A stretch of 64,000 nucleotides of DNA from Hyaloscypha bicolor E (GCF_002865645.1 NW_020194512.1:1089119-1153118), one strand, 5' to 3'. Positions 27,420-39,954 are shown, counted from the stretch's first letter. Numbers and translations are program-made. The notes: generated by a model not told the origin, from the sequence alone.

Positions 27420-30400
27420 ATTATTCTCCTTCCCAAAGTAAAACTAGTATCTCGGATATAGATATTATATACGAAAGGCCGGCACCTTTACTATATGACC
27501 TAGAAGGATTTATTATTATTTCCGTATAATTCTGGACAAGTATTATTTTTTATATAGTCTAGCCAGTATTACAGGTTTTATAGAGATCCTGATATATTAA
27601 TATTATTATTATAGAAACTCTATAAAACCAGGGGGCTATTACTTAGTACCGAAGCTAGATATTATACTAGATCTTTATTCTAACTAACCTATTGAATTCT
27701 ATACTTTAGCCTATTTCTTATTGGCTTAACTATAATAACCCGTTTAATGCCGTACTCTTATTTACTATCCTCTAGTATTAATAGAAGCGGTTCCGGATTC
27801 GCTTGACCTAGTAAAGGATTCTGGGAGTCTTTTCATAGCTTCTCTATATAGAAAACTAGGTATATCTTTATGGTTTCTGGTAGTTTTAGGAGAAATGAAT
27901 AGCTATACTATTCTAGAATCTCAAATAGGTTCTCTATTTAGTTTCCTAGCTTCCGGCTCGGATAATCGGATTTCTAGTACTTTATAGTAACCTATATTTT
28001 ATTCCTAACTTTGAAATTAATTAGATAGTAGTATTTATTAACTTATATTATATATTATTTCTATATGTATTCTATATAGCCTTAGGCAAGTTACTATAAT
28101 TTATATAATTAATTTACTAATACTTTAGCTTTATTTCTATTTAGTTTCTTTTTAGGTAAGTTAGCTTTAATAAAAGAGTTCTAGTCTAGAGAAATATAAG
28201 GTTTATAGCCCTTTTTAGTTATAAATAGGGACTAGCTAATAGTTTTATACTAAAGAGAGGCTTATTAATAATTAATTATAATAATCTATTTGTTCTAGTT
28301 ATCCTAGTAATAGTTAATATATAAGTATAATCTCTAATTAAAATACTAATTAATAATCTCTATTTATCCGTCTATTTAGAGATAATTAGCTATAGAGAGC
28401 TTGAGCTTTATACTAATTCTCGTATAGAATTCGCTCTAAAAATCAGATATAAATTAGGGTCTCTAATCTAATATAATTATTTCTGGAATACTTACTTGAT
28501 ATATTATATAGAATAAAAATAGAGGTATTAGCTACTTGGCTATAATTATATCTTATACGGGAATTATAATTAGGTACTTAGATAAGTAATCTATAAATAT
28601 AATAATTATATTATGGCCCAATTTATTTTCTAGATAGCTCTTAAAATCTATAATAATATATTATTATAGGTAATTAGAAACTAGAAAGAAATAAAGCAAA
28701 CCAGGCTTCTTATCTCTAGATATATATAATCTTTTATAAATATAGTAATTATTATAGTATTAATTAATATCCTTATTTATAGATAGCTAGTAATATTACT
28801 TCTTTAATAGCTAATAGAGCTTTATATATCCAAGATATCTAGAAAGGGATTTATTATATACTTTATAGATTAGGGCAATTCATAAAGGTAATCCGGGAGT
28901 TATTTTATTCTCTATAATATAAAGTCTTTTATAATATAAAAAGAGGCCGTCTTATAATATCCAGATATTATTTTTGGCTTGGGCTATTATATATAGCTCT
29001 TCTAGATCTAGTAATATATAATTATCCTATAAGGTCTTATTTATAAGTTATAAACTACTATATTCGGCGGGAGCCTCTAATAATACTTCTATAAGGGCTA
29101 TTATAGCAAAGTTTACTAATAAAGCTTCTAAGAAAATACCTTTTTCTAGAGGAATTATATCTCTAATAGGAATATTCTCTTTCGGAAAGTCTTTAGTATA
29201 TACTTGGTTTTTAGGACCAAATTCCGGATTAAGTAAGCTAACCTTATAGAATATTACTATAAACTATAAGTTATAAATAATCTCCGGATTAATCTTATCT
29301 TTAAAGAGAAGTATTTGAGTTTATAGCTTCTTCTTAATTTAGCCCTAAATATTTACTTTGTTTTATTTTTATAATAAAGTATTTATTTACTTATTTAATT
29401 TTCTAGAATAATATATAAACTTAAAGTAATAATAGGATAAGAGCTTAGCCTATCTAGCTTATTAAGAAGAGAGCTTCTTAGTAATTATAAAGTACTTCAA
29501 GATATAGTAATTAGAATAGACCTTAAAGGAAATATCCTAAAAGCCTTCTAGCTTAGCTTTCTATTCCTCTAATACTCGTATTATAATAAGTATTTCCTTA
29601 TTATATATATTATAATTAAGTTTTACTAGAAGTATGGTTTTAGAAAAATAAGCTATAGGATATTAAAGACCTATTTCTGGGTCTTATTAAGAGAGTAAGC
29701 TAGTAATTATTTCTTTAAATATATCTGTTTTTACTATTATAGGCAGATCTGGATTATAGTATTATAAAACTAGAATAGAAATCATAGCTTTCTTTAAGTA
29801 AATAAAAGCCTCTTGGTATTACTTAAACTATTTAAAGGAAATATCCTTTTTTATAAATAAGATAAGAGGTCTAGTAATTCGTTTATATTCTTTAATAAAG
29901 TATCTATAAAAGTTATAGAAGCTGAGAAAGAACTATATACCCTTAACTATTTTTGGGAATTACTAGTTATATATTATTTTGACTCTATTAGAATCTACTT
30001 TAATACCAGATATAGAAATAATAAAGCCCAAGTACTTTATATATATAACTTTAAATTCCGATTTCTTAATATTTATTTAGAGGCCAGTAAGATATAAGTA
30101 GTCTAATATCTTTTATATATACTATTTGTACTTTACTAGATTCTCTAAATAAATGAGAATATTATTAAAATATATTATATAAAAGTTATTTAGATACTTA
30201 AAAAATATATTATTTATATAATATTAATATATAGCCGGGCTATTTATAAGGCCTTTTTAGAGAATATTATATTTATATACTTTATAGTAAATACGGAATA
30301 TTATTAGTTCCTAAAAGTCCGGGTCTATAGCTATATAATAGAAGGTTTAACGGATATTTAATTTAGTATAGATCTTGGCTTTAGATAATTAATTTAAAGT

Positions 30401-33400
30401 CTTATTAATAAGTAAAAGGAAATATTAATCTTTCCGGGTAATATTATTTAAATAGTAGAAATTAATATAAAAGTATAAACCTCTATTTGCTTTCTTTATA
30501 AAAAGAACTAGTAAAATAAAGAGAGCCTAACCAGGTTTAATAAAGCCTTTAGCTAGATTATTTTCTAAGAAATACTTAATTTCTAGAAGCTCTTAAATAG
30601 ACTACTACCGGAGGAATTAGTATCTAATATTCTTAGTTTCTTTTAGGCCTTTAATCTAAATCTTATAATTATATAATTTATAGAGGGAAAGAGTATTAGA
30701 TTTCTTTTTAGAGAAAACAGAAGTATATTTCTTAAATTCCGAAAATAATATTCTTTATAGCTATTAAAGCTCTATTTCTTCCGATTATTAATTCTCTAGG
30801 CTAGAAATAGCTTCTCTTTTCCGAGCTTTAAGCTTTTTATTAATCTTATAAATAGAGATTTAACTAATAATATTATCTTCTTTCTTGGCTATATAATTAA
30901 ATACTATAGAAGTAAGAATAGCTAGGTTTAATATTTACTTTCTATTAAGGATCTCTTTCTATTTCTTTAGCTTTTACTTAGGTATTATATCTTAATTAGG
31001 CTATAAAAGCTTCTTTTTTATAGTCTTATATAATTTCCTCTAATTAGTCCAAAAGAAGAAAGATTACTTAAGAATAGAAGGTTTCTAGAAATAGCTTATA
31101 ATAAAATCTCGTTAATTAGTATCTTTTTAATATTTCTTATTAGGTTATTTCTCTAGCTATTACTAAAAAGTACTAATAATATAATTGAATTATATAGATT
31201 TAGGCTTATTCTTTAGCTATATAAGCCTATATCTTCTATAGTTAACTAGAATATTAATATATACTAGTTATTTTCTATTAAGGATAATATTATAATTTCT
31301 AAGATTTAGGATAATTATAAATATATTAATACTTTATCTATTAATTAGAAATAAGACTTCTATATATTTCTTAGTAAACTTAGCTAGCTTTCTATTAAAA
31401 CCGTATATAGTATAGGATAAGAAAAGGAATTATAGTTCTATTTCTAAGAATTACTTTATAAGCTAAATAAGCTTTATATTAATAAAAATATAACTATTAG
31501 CTCTAGTATTAATAAGGGAAGAAGACTTGATTTCTAATTTATTTATACTAATAGTATAGGATATTATAAGAGTATTTTCTCTAATTAGACAAATTAAATT
31601 AATTTCTACCAAATCTATATTACAAGTTTCTAAAATAAAGACTTTCTTTAGAGATACTTATTTCCCGGTTCTATACCAGAATTAGAACTCGAATTCTCCG
31701 AATACTTTATTAGAATAATATATTCTAATAAAATAGAAACTAAGTCCGGCTTAATTCTAGAAAGAGCTACCTTAATTTCTTTACTATATAGAACCGGATA
31801 ATATCTAATATAATAGCTAAATTTGTTATAGTTAAAATACTTAATAATTAAGAGATTTTTAGTTTTTATAGGATATTACTTATACTTATAAGGAAATATA
31901 TACTTAATAAAAGTAATTAATATAGGCTCCTTAAGCTTCTCTTTAGAAATATACTTCTTAGAAATATATAGAAATATAGTATTAGAAGTAAACTTGGCTA
32001 GAATAGCTCTTGCCTTTTTATATTCCTTAGTCTTCTTATATATAGCCTTAATTTACTAATTATTAGTAGTATAGTACTAAGTAAAGCAACTAGTATTAAT
32101 AGAAGAATTATTATAATATATATATACTAATTCCTAAAGCTTTAATAAGAGCTTCTTATTTAATTTATATTTAATATCTTAAAGACTAATACTACCTTCT
32201 ATAGATAATTATAAGAAGAAAATATAGAACTCCTGAAATATTTAACTAGAATATATTTAAAGTTTACTAAAGTTATAATAAGTATTCTATATCTTATTAG
32301 AATTAGAATATAGCTTCTTTAAATAAAAGTAGAATTCTGAGAGCTAATAATACTAATTCGGACTATCTTTATTTATATAAGAGTTAGTTAGGACAAGAGT
32401 ATTACTGGTAAGTTTATTAAAAATATAAATAATCTTGAGATTCTCTAAAAAATATAAATTAGTATTTCTTTATAGCTTATTATTAATCTAAACTAGCCAG
32501 TTATTAAAGATAGTATAATTTCTAGTAAAGAAAGTTAGATCTGGGAGCTTAGTAACTCTAGTATTTCTAAAGAAAATATAAAATATAAGAGATCCTAGAT
32601 AGAAATAAGCAGGAGATAATTCGGAATTCTTTTAAGAGAAATTTAGAATAGCTAAACAGGTAAAGCAGAAATAGTTAGAGCTACTATAAGCCGATCTACT
32701 ATAGCTATATAGTATTTGAGATTATCCTCGAGCTTAGTATTATAGAGCTTAGTATTCTCGAGAATAGCTTTATTATAACTATAGGTATTCTTATATAAAA
32801 TAGCTTTTTAGATATTTTCCTAGTAGCTTTTTATAATAATATTAATATCTAAAAGCAAGGTATTAGGTTTCTTAGCCTATTTATATAACTCTTCTATAGT
32901 AATATAGTTATTAGTTTCTAGAAGCTTTATAATAAAAGCAGAGAGTTCTATTTCTATAAACTCGTCTATAAATTCTCTAGGAATACTAATAGGATATTTG
33001 GTTCGGAAAGAGCTACTAATGAAATGACCTGAACTAGTAAGAGCTTTATTAGAAGCCTTAGCAGAAGTTAATATAGTTCCTGGTTATATAGTATTTTGAG
33101 AAATTAATCTATTATACTTTTTCTCTATTATATTCTCTCTAGTAATCTTATTACCGGTATATATATAGGGCCTATAAGGTTATAGGATAGGGCTTGAGGA
33201 TAGTAGTTAGGTTACTGGCCTATATATACCTATTACTTTAGAACTTAGTTAAAGAATAGCCTTTATTTGAGGTTCTTTAATTTTCGGGTTTTCGGAAAGG
33301 GTTTCTAATATACTACTAGTATATATTTATAAAGATATAAATACCTGGTTTTTCTGAGGATTCTAAAGCTTTTTGCTTTTATTATTCTGGAATCTATTAC
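27420..33400 (-). pseudogene. A3 Ty3/gypsy gag-pol remnant
   Basis: On the minus strand, gag lies to the right (about 31000-33400) and pol to the left. A degraded zinc-knuckle is readable near 31800-31850, with Cys and His replaced by Tyr or Phe. The reverse transcriptase YLDD box is at 30161-30172 and now reads YFNN, followed by ILIY as expected for the motif. Integrase should lie between about 27500 and 29500 but was not resolved motif by motif. No frame is open for more than a few dozen codons, so the protein is not made. Confidence 0.75.
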
Positions 33401-33507
33401 TCGTATTTCTGAGGTTCCGTTATCTTAATAGTACCTATATTACTAATAGTTCTAAATTAGTTTATTTGAAATCCTTTATAGGATTAAAGAAAGTAAGCTT
33501 TAAATAT

Positions 33508-33774
33508 TATTATAGGTATAGTATTTAGGGCTTGGAAAGTAAGATAAAAGGTTCCTTATAAAGACAATTTAAAGTTAAGGAAGGGAAAACTAGAATACAG
33601 AATACTATAAGGAAATATATATATCCTATAGTATATTAGTTTTAAAGAGGCTTAGCCTTCTAAATATCTCTAGTATATTTCAAGTATACTTCCCTAGTAA
33701 GGCGGCTGTATTATATGTATCTAGGAGACATCTAATAAGGTATCTCAGATACCGGGTATCTGGGAATTATAATA
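33508..33774 (-). repeat. A3 5' LTR
   Basis: 267 bp, the same length as the 3' LTR, more AT-rich. It is followed by ATAAG at 33775-33779. Confidence 0.9.
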
Positions 33775-35311
33775 ATAAGAAAAGGAATTTCTAAGAACTC
33801 TATAATATATATAATAGTAATAATAAGATCCTAAATAAGGTATAGGAAAAAGCAATTAGGTAATATTACTATAAGTAGTAAAAGGCTAGTTTAGGGGCTA
33901 TATATTAGATAATTTAAGCTATAATTATATATTTAAAAGCTATAAATATACCTTCTAAATTAAATTATTTAGCTAATATAAATAGGCTAAATCTCTTTTA
34001 AAACTACTACTTTTAGCTAGCTAGTTTAGTATATAGATACGGAATTATAAGATATTTTATATAATTAAAATAAAGCTAATTATATATATATAACTCGAAT
34101 CTTATATAAAAAAGAATATTAGAATATAATTTTAGAAATATTATAATATTCTAGAGAAGCTTTATATTATAAAGGAAAAGAATATTTTGAATATAAACGA
34201 GTTAGAAGTATATATTAGTTACCTTATTAGTAAGTATATAATTATATTTATAGAAGTAAAAGAGCTATATATAGCTAGCCCTGAGAATTATAAATTAGTT
34301 ATAATAATTGAAACTATTTATATAGATAGTTATAAATCTCTTTTACTATTTATAATTGTTTCTAGAAAGAAGATTATAAATAATTAGGTATTAGAAAACC
34401 TAATTGAAATAGAATATATTAAATATATATCTATCGGATATATAAATAATAATATAGCTATAAAATACCTCGATTATTTAATTAAGTATTTAAGAGCTAG
34501 GCTAGATAAATCTTAGAAAATTCTCTTTTTAGATAGTTACGAATCGCACGTCTATAAACTATTTTAATTAAAGGCCGGGGAATATAATATTAAGCTATTC
34601 TAGTTTCCCTCTCACTTAATATATATTCTTTAATTACTTAATATTAGTATATTCTGCTTCTAGAAATACTATTATAAAATAGCGATTTATATAGCTCTCT
34701 GTTTCCTTAATTTTGAATATATAATTACTTCCTTTTTCCGTGATTTTACTCTAATTCATATATAAATAATATAAAAATATATAATTAAGAATACCTTTAA
34801 GAGCTCTAGTATATAGCCCGTTAGTTATAAAGCTAGAATTAAAAAGATGCGATTATATGAAAAGAAGAGATTAATTAAGGAGGTTAAGGTAAAGGAGAGT
34901 TTAGATCTTCTCCCTTTATTACTTATTTGCCCTAATAAAGTATAGAATATAGCTATAATCCTTAGAGTACTTGCAGATTATAATTCTACTATATTTTCAG
35001 AAAATTCGAAGGAAACTTGGATAGCTATAGTTAAAAAGATTAATATCTAACTATAAAAGAGTTATCTCCAGATAATAAAATACCAGGCTCTCTAAATAAA
35101 GCTTTATAAAGAATATAATTATAAGGCGAAGTCTCATAAAAGCTTATATAAAGGAGGGCTATCTGCTAGTATAATAGAGCTTTGTATAGAGATTAAAGTG
35201 AAGAAGGAGAAAGATAATAGAAAAGCTCTTTATAAGGCTAAAAAGAAGCTCGCTAGTACTATAAATCGAGCTAAAAATTAGCTCAAGGACGCCGGGATTT
35301 AAGCTTGCAAG

Positions 35312-35493
35312 TGTCACGATACCGGGCTCTGGGCTTGGAAAGCAAAGTAAAGTGGCTCTTAATCCGACGATTCTAAACTAAGGAAGGAAGCTCGTAAGTA
35401 CGGGAGCTTGGTGTTCTAAATACTAGCCCCAGCCGCATGCGTTATCGCGATCACGTGACGCTAAATTTACTAGTAAAGCGGCAGAGCGTAATA
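35312..35493 (-). repeat. Gag-only element 3' LTR
   Basis: 182 bp, with a CACGTG motif (in GATCACGTGACGC). It differs from the other LTR at about nine positions, nearly all transitions. Confidence 0.92.
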
Positions 35494-35578
35494 TTACTCC
35501 CCCCTTCAGGAAAGCTCGTCCCGAGCGCTCGAAAATAAGCCCCCTATAGCTTCTACAAATCATACAATCTCGTATGCC

Positions 35579-36788
35579 CTACTTCCGGCGTCCCCTATCC
35601 ATGCGATCCACTAGTTCCTGATATGCCAGTTCCTCCAAATCTGAATCTGAATCTGAATCAGGGCCATAGGGTCCAATTAAGTAATCAGAATCGTAGCCAC
35701 CATCAGAATCATAGCTACTATTAGAATCATTAACCATACAGATTCTGACTTTTCTACCGTTCTCACTTACTATAACCTTTGGTCCTGGCGAAGGCATCTT
35801 CTTTCCTGTTTCCTTGTATGGTTAAATATCATAGTCCTGTACCTAGTATTCACTACTGCCATAGCATACACACTTGCCCTGCTTGCGAAGCAATTGGCGC
35901 TCTGCCGGGGATATAGATCGTGCTCGACTGTTCGTATGGAAGGGAGAGGATGGTCGTGGAGGAAAGCATCGTGGAGAGGAGGGTCTCGGTTTCGTAGAAG
36001 GAGAGGAGGGTCGCGGAGGCTTGGTAATCGCACTAATGAATGGTATTAATAGTTAATATGTCCATGGTATCGTGTGAATAGTAAGGCTTCTTCTCAGAGT
36101 CGCGAACTAGATATTCGTATATACTAGAGCGTCCAGCCAGCTATTATACTATCTCGATGAACTTGGTATAGGTTCGAGGGAGGTTTAATTACTATACTAG
36201 TCTGTTCTTGATCGTAGTATTGAGTCCTTAACAAAAGGCTGTAATCTTATTAATATTGTTCTAGTCTTGTCTACGTGCCTCGTACAGAATTCGCTCAAAC
36301 TTAGCTATAAAAGCATGAAGCGAATTAGTGCCTTGCTTAAGAGAGTATAGCTTGTCCTCTGCTTCCTGCATCTTATTCGGATTCGAGTAAACGCGAGAGA
36401 GTTAGTCGAGAATCGAGAGGTAGGACCAGGTTTGATCGTCTTTAGCCTGGGAAAGCTAAGGAAGAACCATGGCTTGAACGTAAGATTCGAGATTCAGGTA
36501 GATATAGTAAAACTGAGCAGTGGCATCGCTAATAGCCTCGCAATTGACTCGTAGCTTGGCTTGAATTGAGGGGAGCCAGGTGTTAAACTTGTGGACTTGG
36601 CCATTGAATTTTTCGGGATGTGGAAGGGAGGGTTTCGGCTTTGCGTTTGTAGAAGAGGAAGGGGAGGAGTGAGTTCGTAAGAGGACAAGCTTATTGCCTT
36701 GTTACTAAATAATCTCAGCCTGTCTTCGTACCTCCGTTTAAAGCTCGGCAATCGCAGTGGCGATCTGAATCTGCGAAGGTTACTCCAT
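35579..36788 (-). pseudogene. Ty3/gypsy gag remnant of the non-autonomous element
   Basis: Starting at an ATG (36786-36788, minus strand), a gag polyprotein can be read through about ten TAA/TAG codons that sit where Gln or Trp is expected. The central part contains PEKFNGQVHKFNTWL and, further on, LYSLKQGTNSLHAFIAKFE, which is the usual retrotransposon gag pattern of a capsid domain with Trp-containing helices. Near 35830-35880 the frame shifts, and a degraded CCHC zinc knuckle is visible (GKCVCYGSSEY). The C-terminus (35579-35730) is an Asp/Ser-rich acidic tail, SDSDSDLEEL, that is still open. No protease, reverse transcriptase or integrase motif follows before the LTR. Confidence 0.8.
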
Positions 36789-36965
36789 AGTAAAAACTTG
36801 AAGTAAGAGAGAGCCCAACAAGCTCTTGATCTCTCTGGTGGGTAGTGGTTCCGTAACCATGTATATCGACAGTACTATCGTCAAATTGCCGTGAAATCGC
36901 ACTTGTATGCAAGACGTGAGAGTGGTTTTACTTCCTCTGCAGGAACAAGAATAAGTTTAGAATAA

Positions 36966-37147
36966 TGTTACGATACCAGGTTCTGGGCTTGGAAAGCAAA
37001 GTAGAGTGACTCTTAATCCGAGGATTCTAAACTAAGGAAGGAAGCTCGTAAGTACGGGAGCTTGGTGTTCTAAATACTAGCCCCAGCCACATGCGTTATC
37101 GCGATCACGTGACGCTAAATTTACTAGTGAAGCGGCAGAGCATAATA
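36966..37147 (-). repeat. Gag-only element 5' LTR
   Basis: 182 bp, starting TGTTACGATACC on the plus strand and ending GCATAATA, followed by GCAAG. It also carries the CACGTG motif. Confidence 0.92.
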
Positions 37148-37652
37148 GCAAGGATGAGAAAGCTAGACTAGTTAGAATCATAGAGTATTAACTAAAGGAT
37201 AAGCTAATTCTAGTAGAGGATATGGTATTAATTCGCAAACCTAATAAATACCCTATAATTATTAAACGAGCTTGCTATAAGGACTTTTACCCTGATTTAT
37301 AGCTTATAGTTCGCCAGCTTACGGCATCCCTTAGTAATCTAGCCCCCGATTGGCTAGACGCACTAAATACCTTTATTAATATTAACGGGGATAAGGATAT
37401 AGTAATTAATACTACTAAACGGAAGCATTAAAAGAAGAGAATAGGAGAATATATAGACTCAAGTTTGCTTTCCCTTATTATTTCAGACTCTTCAGATATG
37501 GAGAGTAATACAGGCTTAATTAATAGTATATAAGCGAATGCCGATTTTGTATAATTCTAGATAGCTTTGTATTTTTTGTAACTAGTATCCTTAAATTCCA
37601 TTGCAAATATGCTTGATTTTGTATGCAATGCGTACCAAAAATCAAGAATCGG

Positions 37653-37737
37653 CTAAAATCTCGATGGGATACTTGGTTAAACGAGACACTTGCTTATCCC
37701 GACTACAAGCAAAGCACATGGGAGGGGCACCGGCTAT
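37653..37737 (+). repeat. pogo-like element right terminal inverted repeat
   Basis: The less mutated of the two ends: inward to outward ..TCGATGGGATACTTGG.. GCTTATCCCGACTACAAG.. GGCACCGGCTAT. It pairs with 26674-26757. Confidence 0.85.
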
Positions 37738-38547
37738 TAAGTCTTAAAGTAAAATTCATAAGAATTTCTATATTAACTATTTAATAGAGCTACTATCTAA
37801 TTATATAGTAATATACTAGCTTATTTATCTAGTCTAGTTTCTTAATCTTATAATCTTATAAAAATACTAAATAGTAACTTCTAATATCTCCGAATATTAT
37901 AGGCTATAGAAATACTAGTTTTAATTTTTTCTTAATTATAAATCAAATATTCTTATTTTAATTCTTTATTTTAGCTTGGTATCTAATATAGTAATCTTCT
38001 GTTTTCTTTAGTATAAGCTTATTAATTATAGGAGAAGGCCTAGAAGAAGCTATTATATTTGTTTTAGTTACTTTATTATTAAATAAATTAATTTTATTTC
38101 AGATATCTTTATTACTAACTGCTTTATAGAAAGTATTAAACTAGTTTGCCTAGAAACTATAGTTCTTTAGAATAATAATCTTAACTATAGCTTCTAATAT
38201 AATTGCAATTAAGCTTATAGAAATTATAAAAGCTATAGAAATAATTCCTATTAGTTAGTTAATAATAGAAATATAAACTAAAGTATAATTTTTGAAGAAA
38301 TAATTAAATAAGCTTTAAATACTCTTTATAGTATACTAATTAGAAAGCTTATTAGTATAAGGCCGGGCTTATAACTAATATATATAAAGATTATAAAATA
38401 GAAAGTTATATTAAAATAATAAAAGAATTAATTAAACTAGCTAAAAAAGAGCTTAAATAAAGTATAAAGCTTTAGGAAATAAATATATAGATCCTGACTA
38501 AGTAAAGCGATTATACTAGCCCCAAATTAGTAATTTATACTATAATA
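37738..38547 (-). mobile_element. Family B copy B2, segment 4 with 5' LTR
   Basis: Reverse complement of the first 800 bp of B1 (about 17997-18800), resuming B2 exactly after the pogo-like element. The 5' LTR occupies 38376-38547 (172 bp). The TTATAAGCCCGGCC primer-site position of B1 is also present here in reverse complement, at about 38361-38375. Confidence 0.88.
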
Positions 38548-39100
38548 AAAAATATCCGGAATTAAAAGTCTCTAATTTTTTATTTTTTATTTTTTTATAT
38601 ATTATATTATTATTTTCCTTATTATATATAAGTAAATAAAGTAATCCGGAATTCTAGATTAATCTTATATAGCTAATATTAAAAAGTAATACTATATATA
38701 TAAAAATTCTTATTTGCTTTTATTATTTTTTATAATTTATTATATATATATATATTAAGCTATAATTTTATTTGCTTTCTTTAATTAATTAATAAAATAA
38801 ATATAAAAAGAAATAAAAAAATTATAAAAAAGTTATAAATTAGTTTTATTTAATCTAGTATTATAAAGACTAATATATTTTAGTATTATTTATATTATAT
38901 ATTATTAGAGAAAAATAAATAAGACTAGAAAATAAAATATATATTATATTTTATTTATATTCTAGTAATAATAATAATATAATATATTTTACTTATGAAA
39001 TTCTTTTTAATTATTACTATATTACTATATATAATTCTATATAATTTTCGACTAATATAATATATTATTTTCCTGAACTCAATATTAAGATATATATCTC
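38548..39100. other. AT-rich spacer
   Basis: Low-complexity A/T sequence with no recognisable coding frame or repeat terminus. It lies just outside the right end of B2 and may be older degraded repeat sequence. Confidence 0.5.
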
Positions 39101-39954
39101 TAAATACCTTTCTTTCTTTCTTTCTCTTTCTCTTCTCCTATTCTAATCTCTTAATTCTCTTTCCTAATTTGCTTAGCCAACTTCCCGATATACTTTTCAC
39201 GAGCTCTCTTTCTATATACCAAGAATACCTCGGGTAATATTATTGATCTCTTTTAGAAAACTTCCTTATTCAAGTCAAGAATATAATTCTAGAGAAAAAT
39301 AATAATGTGGCCTTAGAAGATTATAAAAGGCAATAGAAGAAGGGTAAGATAGTAACTCATACTTGTTTTCCTAAAAAGGATACAAGAGATACTAATACCG
39401 GATTTAGTAAATCCAAATAAAAACCTTGCCCAGACTAGATAATTGCCTAGATAAACAAATCAATAATATCAGATAACAGGGATTCGTGGTTGCACGAACT
39501 AGCGAAACTCAGCCTTACTTGTCTAAAACAACTGCCTCTCACAAGGCAGCTGCAAAGTAAGTATATTGAGGGTAAGGCACGCTAGCATGGAAAGCACTCT
39601 TGGCAAAGCTCAAGAGTAGAACATTAAAGGGCCCCATTTTATCGAAGCAATTATGCGTTACAAAACACACTCTAGAATATTCCATTACAGTGGCTCAAAT
39701 AAAGGCCGGTATAGCAGAATGTTACAGTAATTCACATGACAAAAGACAATAATTACTTAACCCTGACGCCTTGTTTCCCGAAGCCTGGGACAAGAAAAAG
39801 TATTCGTGTAAGCGCCATTACAGTCTGTTTACAGTGCAACCCGCATTGGCGGAATGTTCCTCCCAGAGTAAAAGAGATATACTTTCGGGTTTGAATTGCC
39901 GCTGTGTTTTCCCAAGTATCCAAGGCCACCTTCCCTATATATGGCCCAGTTACA
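39101..39954. other. Intergenic sequence of near-normal composition
   Basis: It opens with a CT-rich microsatellite-like tract (39107-39135), then becomes mixed-composition DNA without a gene I can support. Open frames on both strands at 39753-39983 overlap each other and match nothing I recognise. No tRNA cloverleaf could be drawn. It is apparently spared the heavy AT bias of the flanks. Confidence 0.45.

Larger units (their letters stand above)
27086..33774 (-). mobile_element. Family A Ty3/gypsy retrotransposon, complete copy A3
   Basis: 6689 bp, coding strand minus, with 267-bp LTRs at 27086-27352 and 33508-33774 and the 5-bp duplication ATAAG (27081-27085 and 33775-33779). It is inserted in the pogo-like element. 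A pyrimidine tract on the plus strand (27353-27365), purine on minus, adjoins the 3' LTR and is the polypurine tract. It is the best-preserved family A copy. Its LTRs are of a different subtype from A1, A2 and A4, lacking the 14-bp tandem repeats and ending ..GGGAATCGTAATA. Confidence 0.93.
35312..37147 (-). mobile_element. Gag-only, non-autonomous LTR retrotransposon
   Basis: 1836 bp bounded by two 182-bp LTRs (35312-35493 and 36966-37147) and the 5-bp duplication GCAAG (35307-35311 and 37148-37152). The interior of 1472 bp encodes a Ty3/gypsy-type gag on the minus strand and has no room for pol. The LTR termini (TGT[C/T]ACG..TAATA), the segment GGGCTTGGAAAGCAAAGT, and the polypurine tract next to the 3' LTR (35494-35505, pyrimidine on plus) resemble family A, so it may be mobilised by family A enzymes. 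It is only lightly mutated compared with its surroundings. Confidence 0.9.
33780..37560 (+). pseudogene. pogo/Fot1-like transposase remnant (DDE superfamily), interrupted
   Basis: The frame can be followed on the plus strand from about 33780 to 35311 and again from 37153 to about 37560; an N-terminal portion probably lies at 26900-27080, before the A3 insertion. The catalytic block ILFLDSYESH (Asp at 34532-34534) corresponds to the LLILDGHxSH block of pogo-type transposases. The third catalytic residue falls in LLNISIF (Asn at 34640-34642) where the family has QPLDVGVF, so Asp has become Asn. The stretch 34187-34387 is still open. Downstream comes a Lys-rich C-terminal region, split by the gag-only retroelement, then a tail after 37153 that continues the same protein. 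TAA and TAG interrupt the frame throughout. Confidence 0.8.
26674..37737 (+). mobile_element. pogo/Fot1-like DNA transposon, split by two retrotransposons
   Basis: The outer ends are long terminal inverted repeats of about 80-85 bp (26674-26757 and 37653-37737), starting ATAGC and related along their length by transitions. Removing the nested A3 and gag-only elements with their duplications leaves about 2530 bp, in the normal range for the Fot1/pogo group. The flanks read TTAA on both sides (26671-26674 and 37737-37740), and the uninterrupted B1 sequence has a single TTAA there. This fits a TA target duplication, as expected for pogo, with an ATAGC terminus; TTAA is equally consistent with the bases. 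The transposase lies on the plus strand. Confidence 0.85.

Noticed and set aside
39440..39620. Possible tRNA-like or SINE head sequence
   Set aside because: No A and B box combination or cloverleaf could be drawn.
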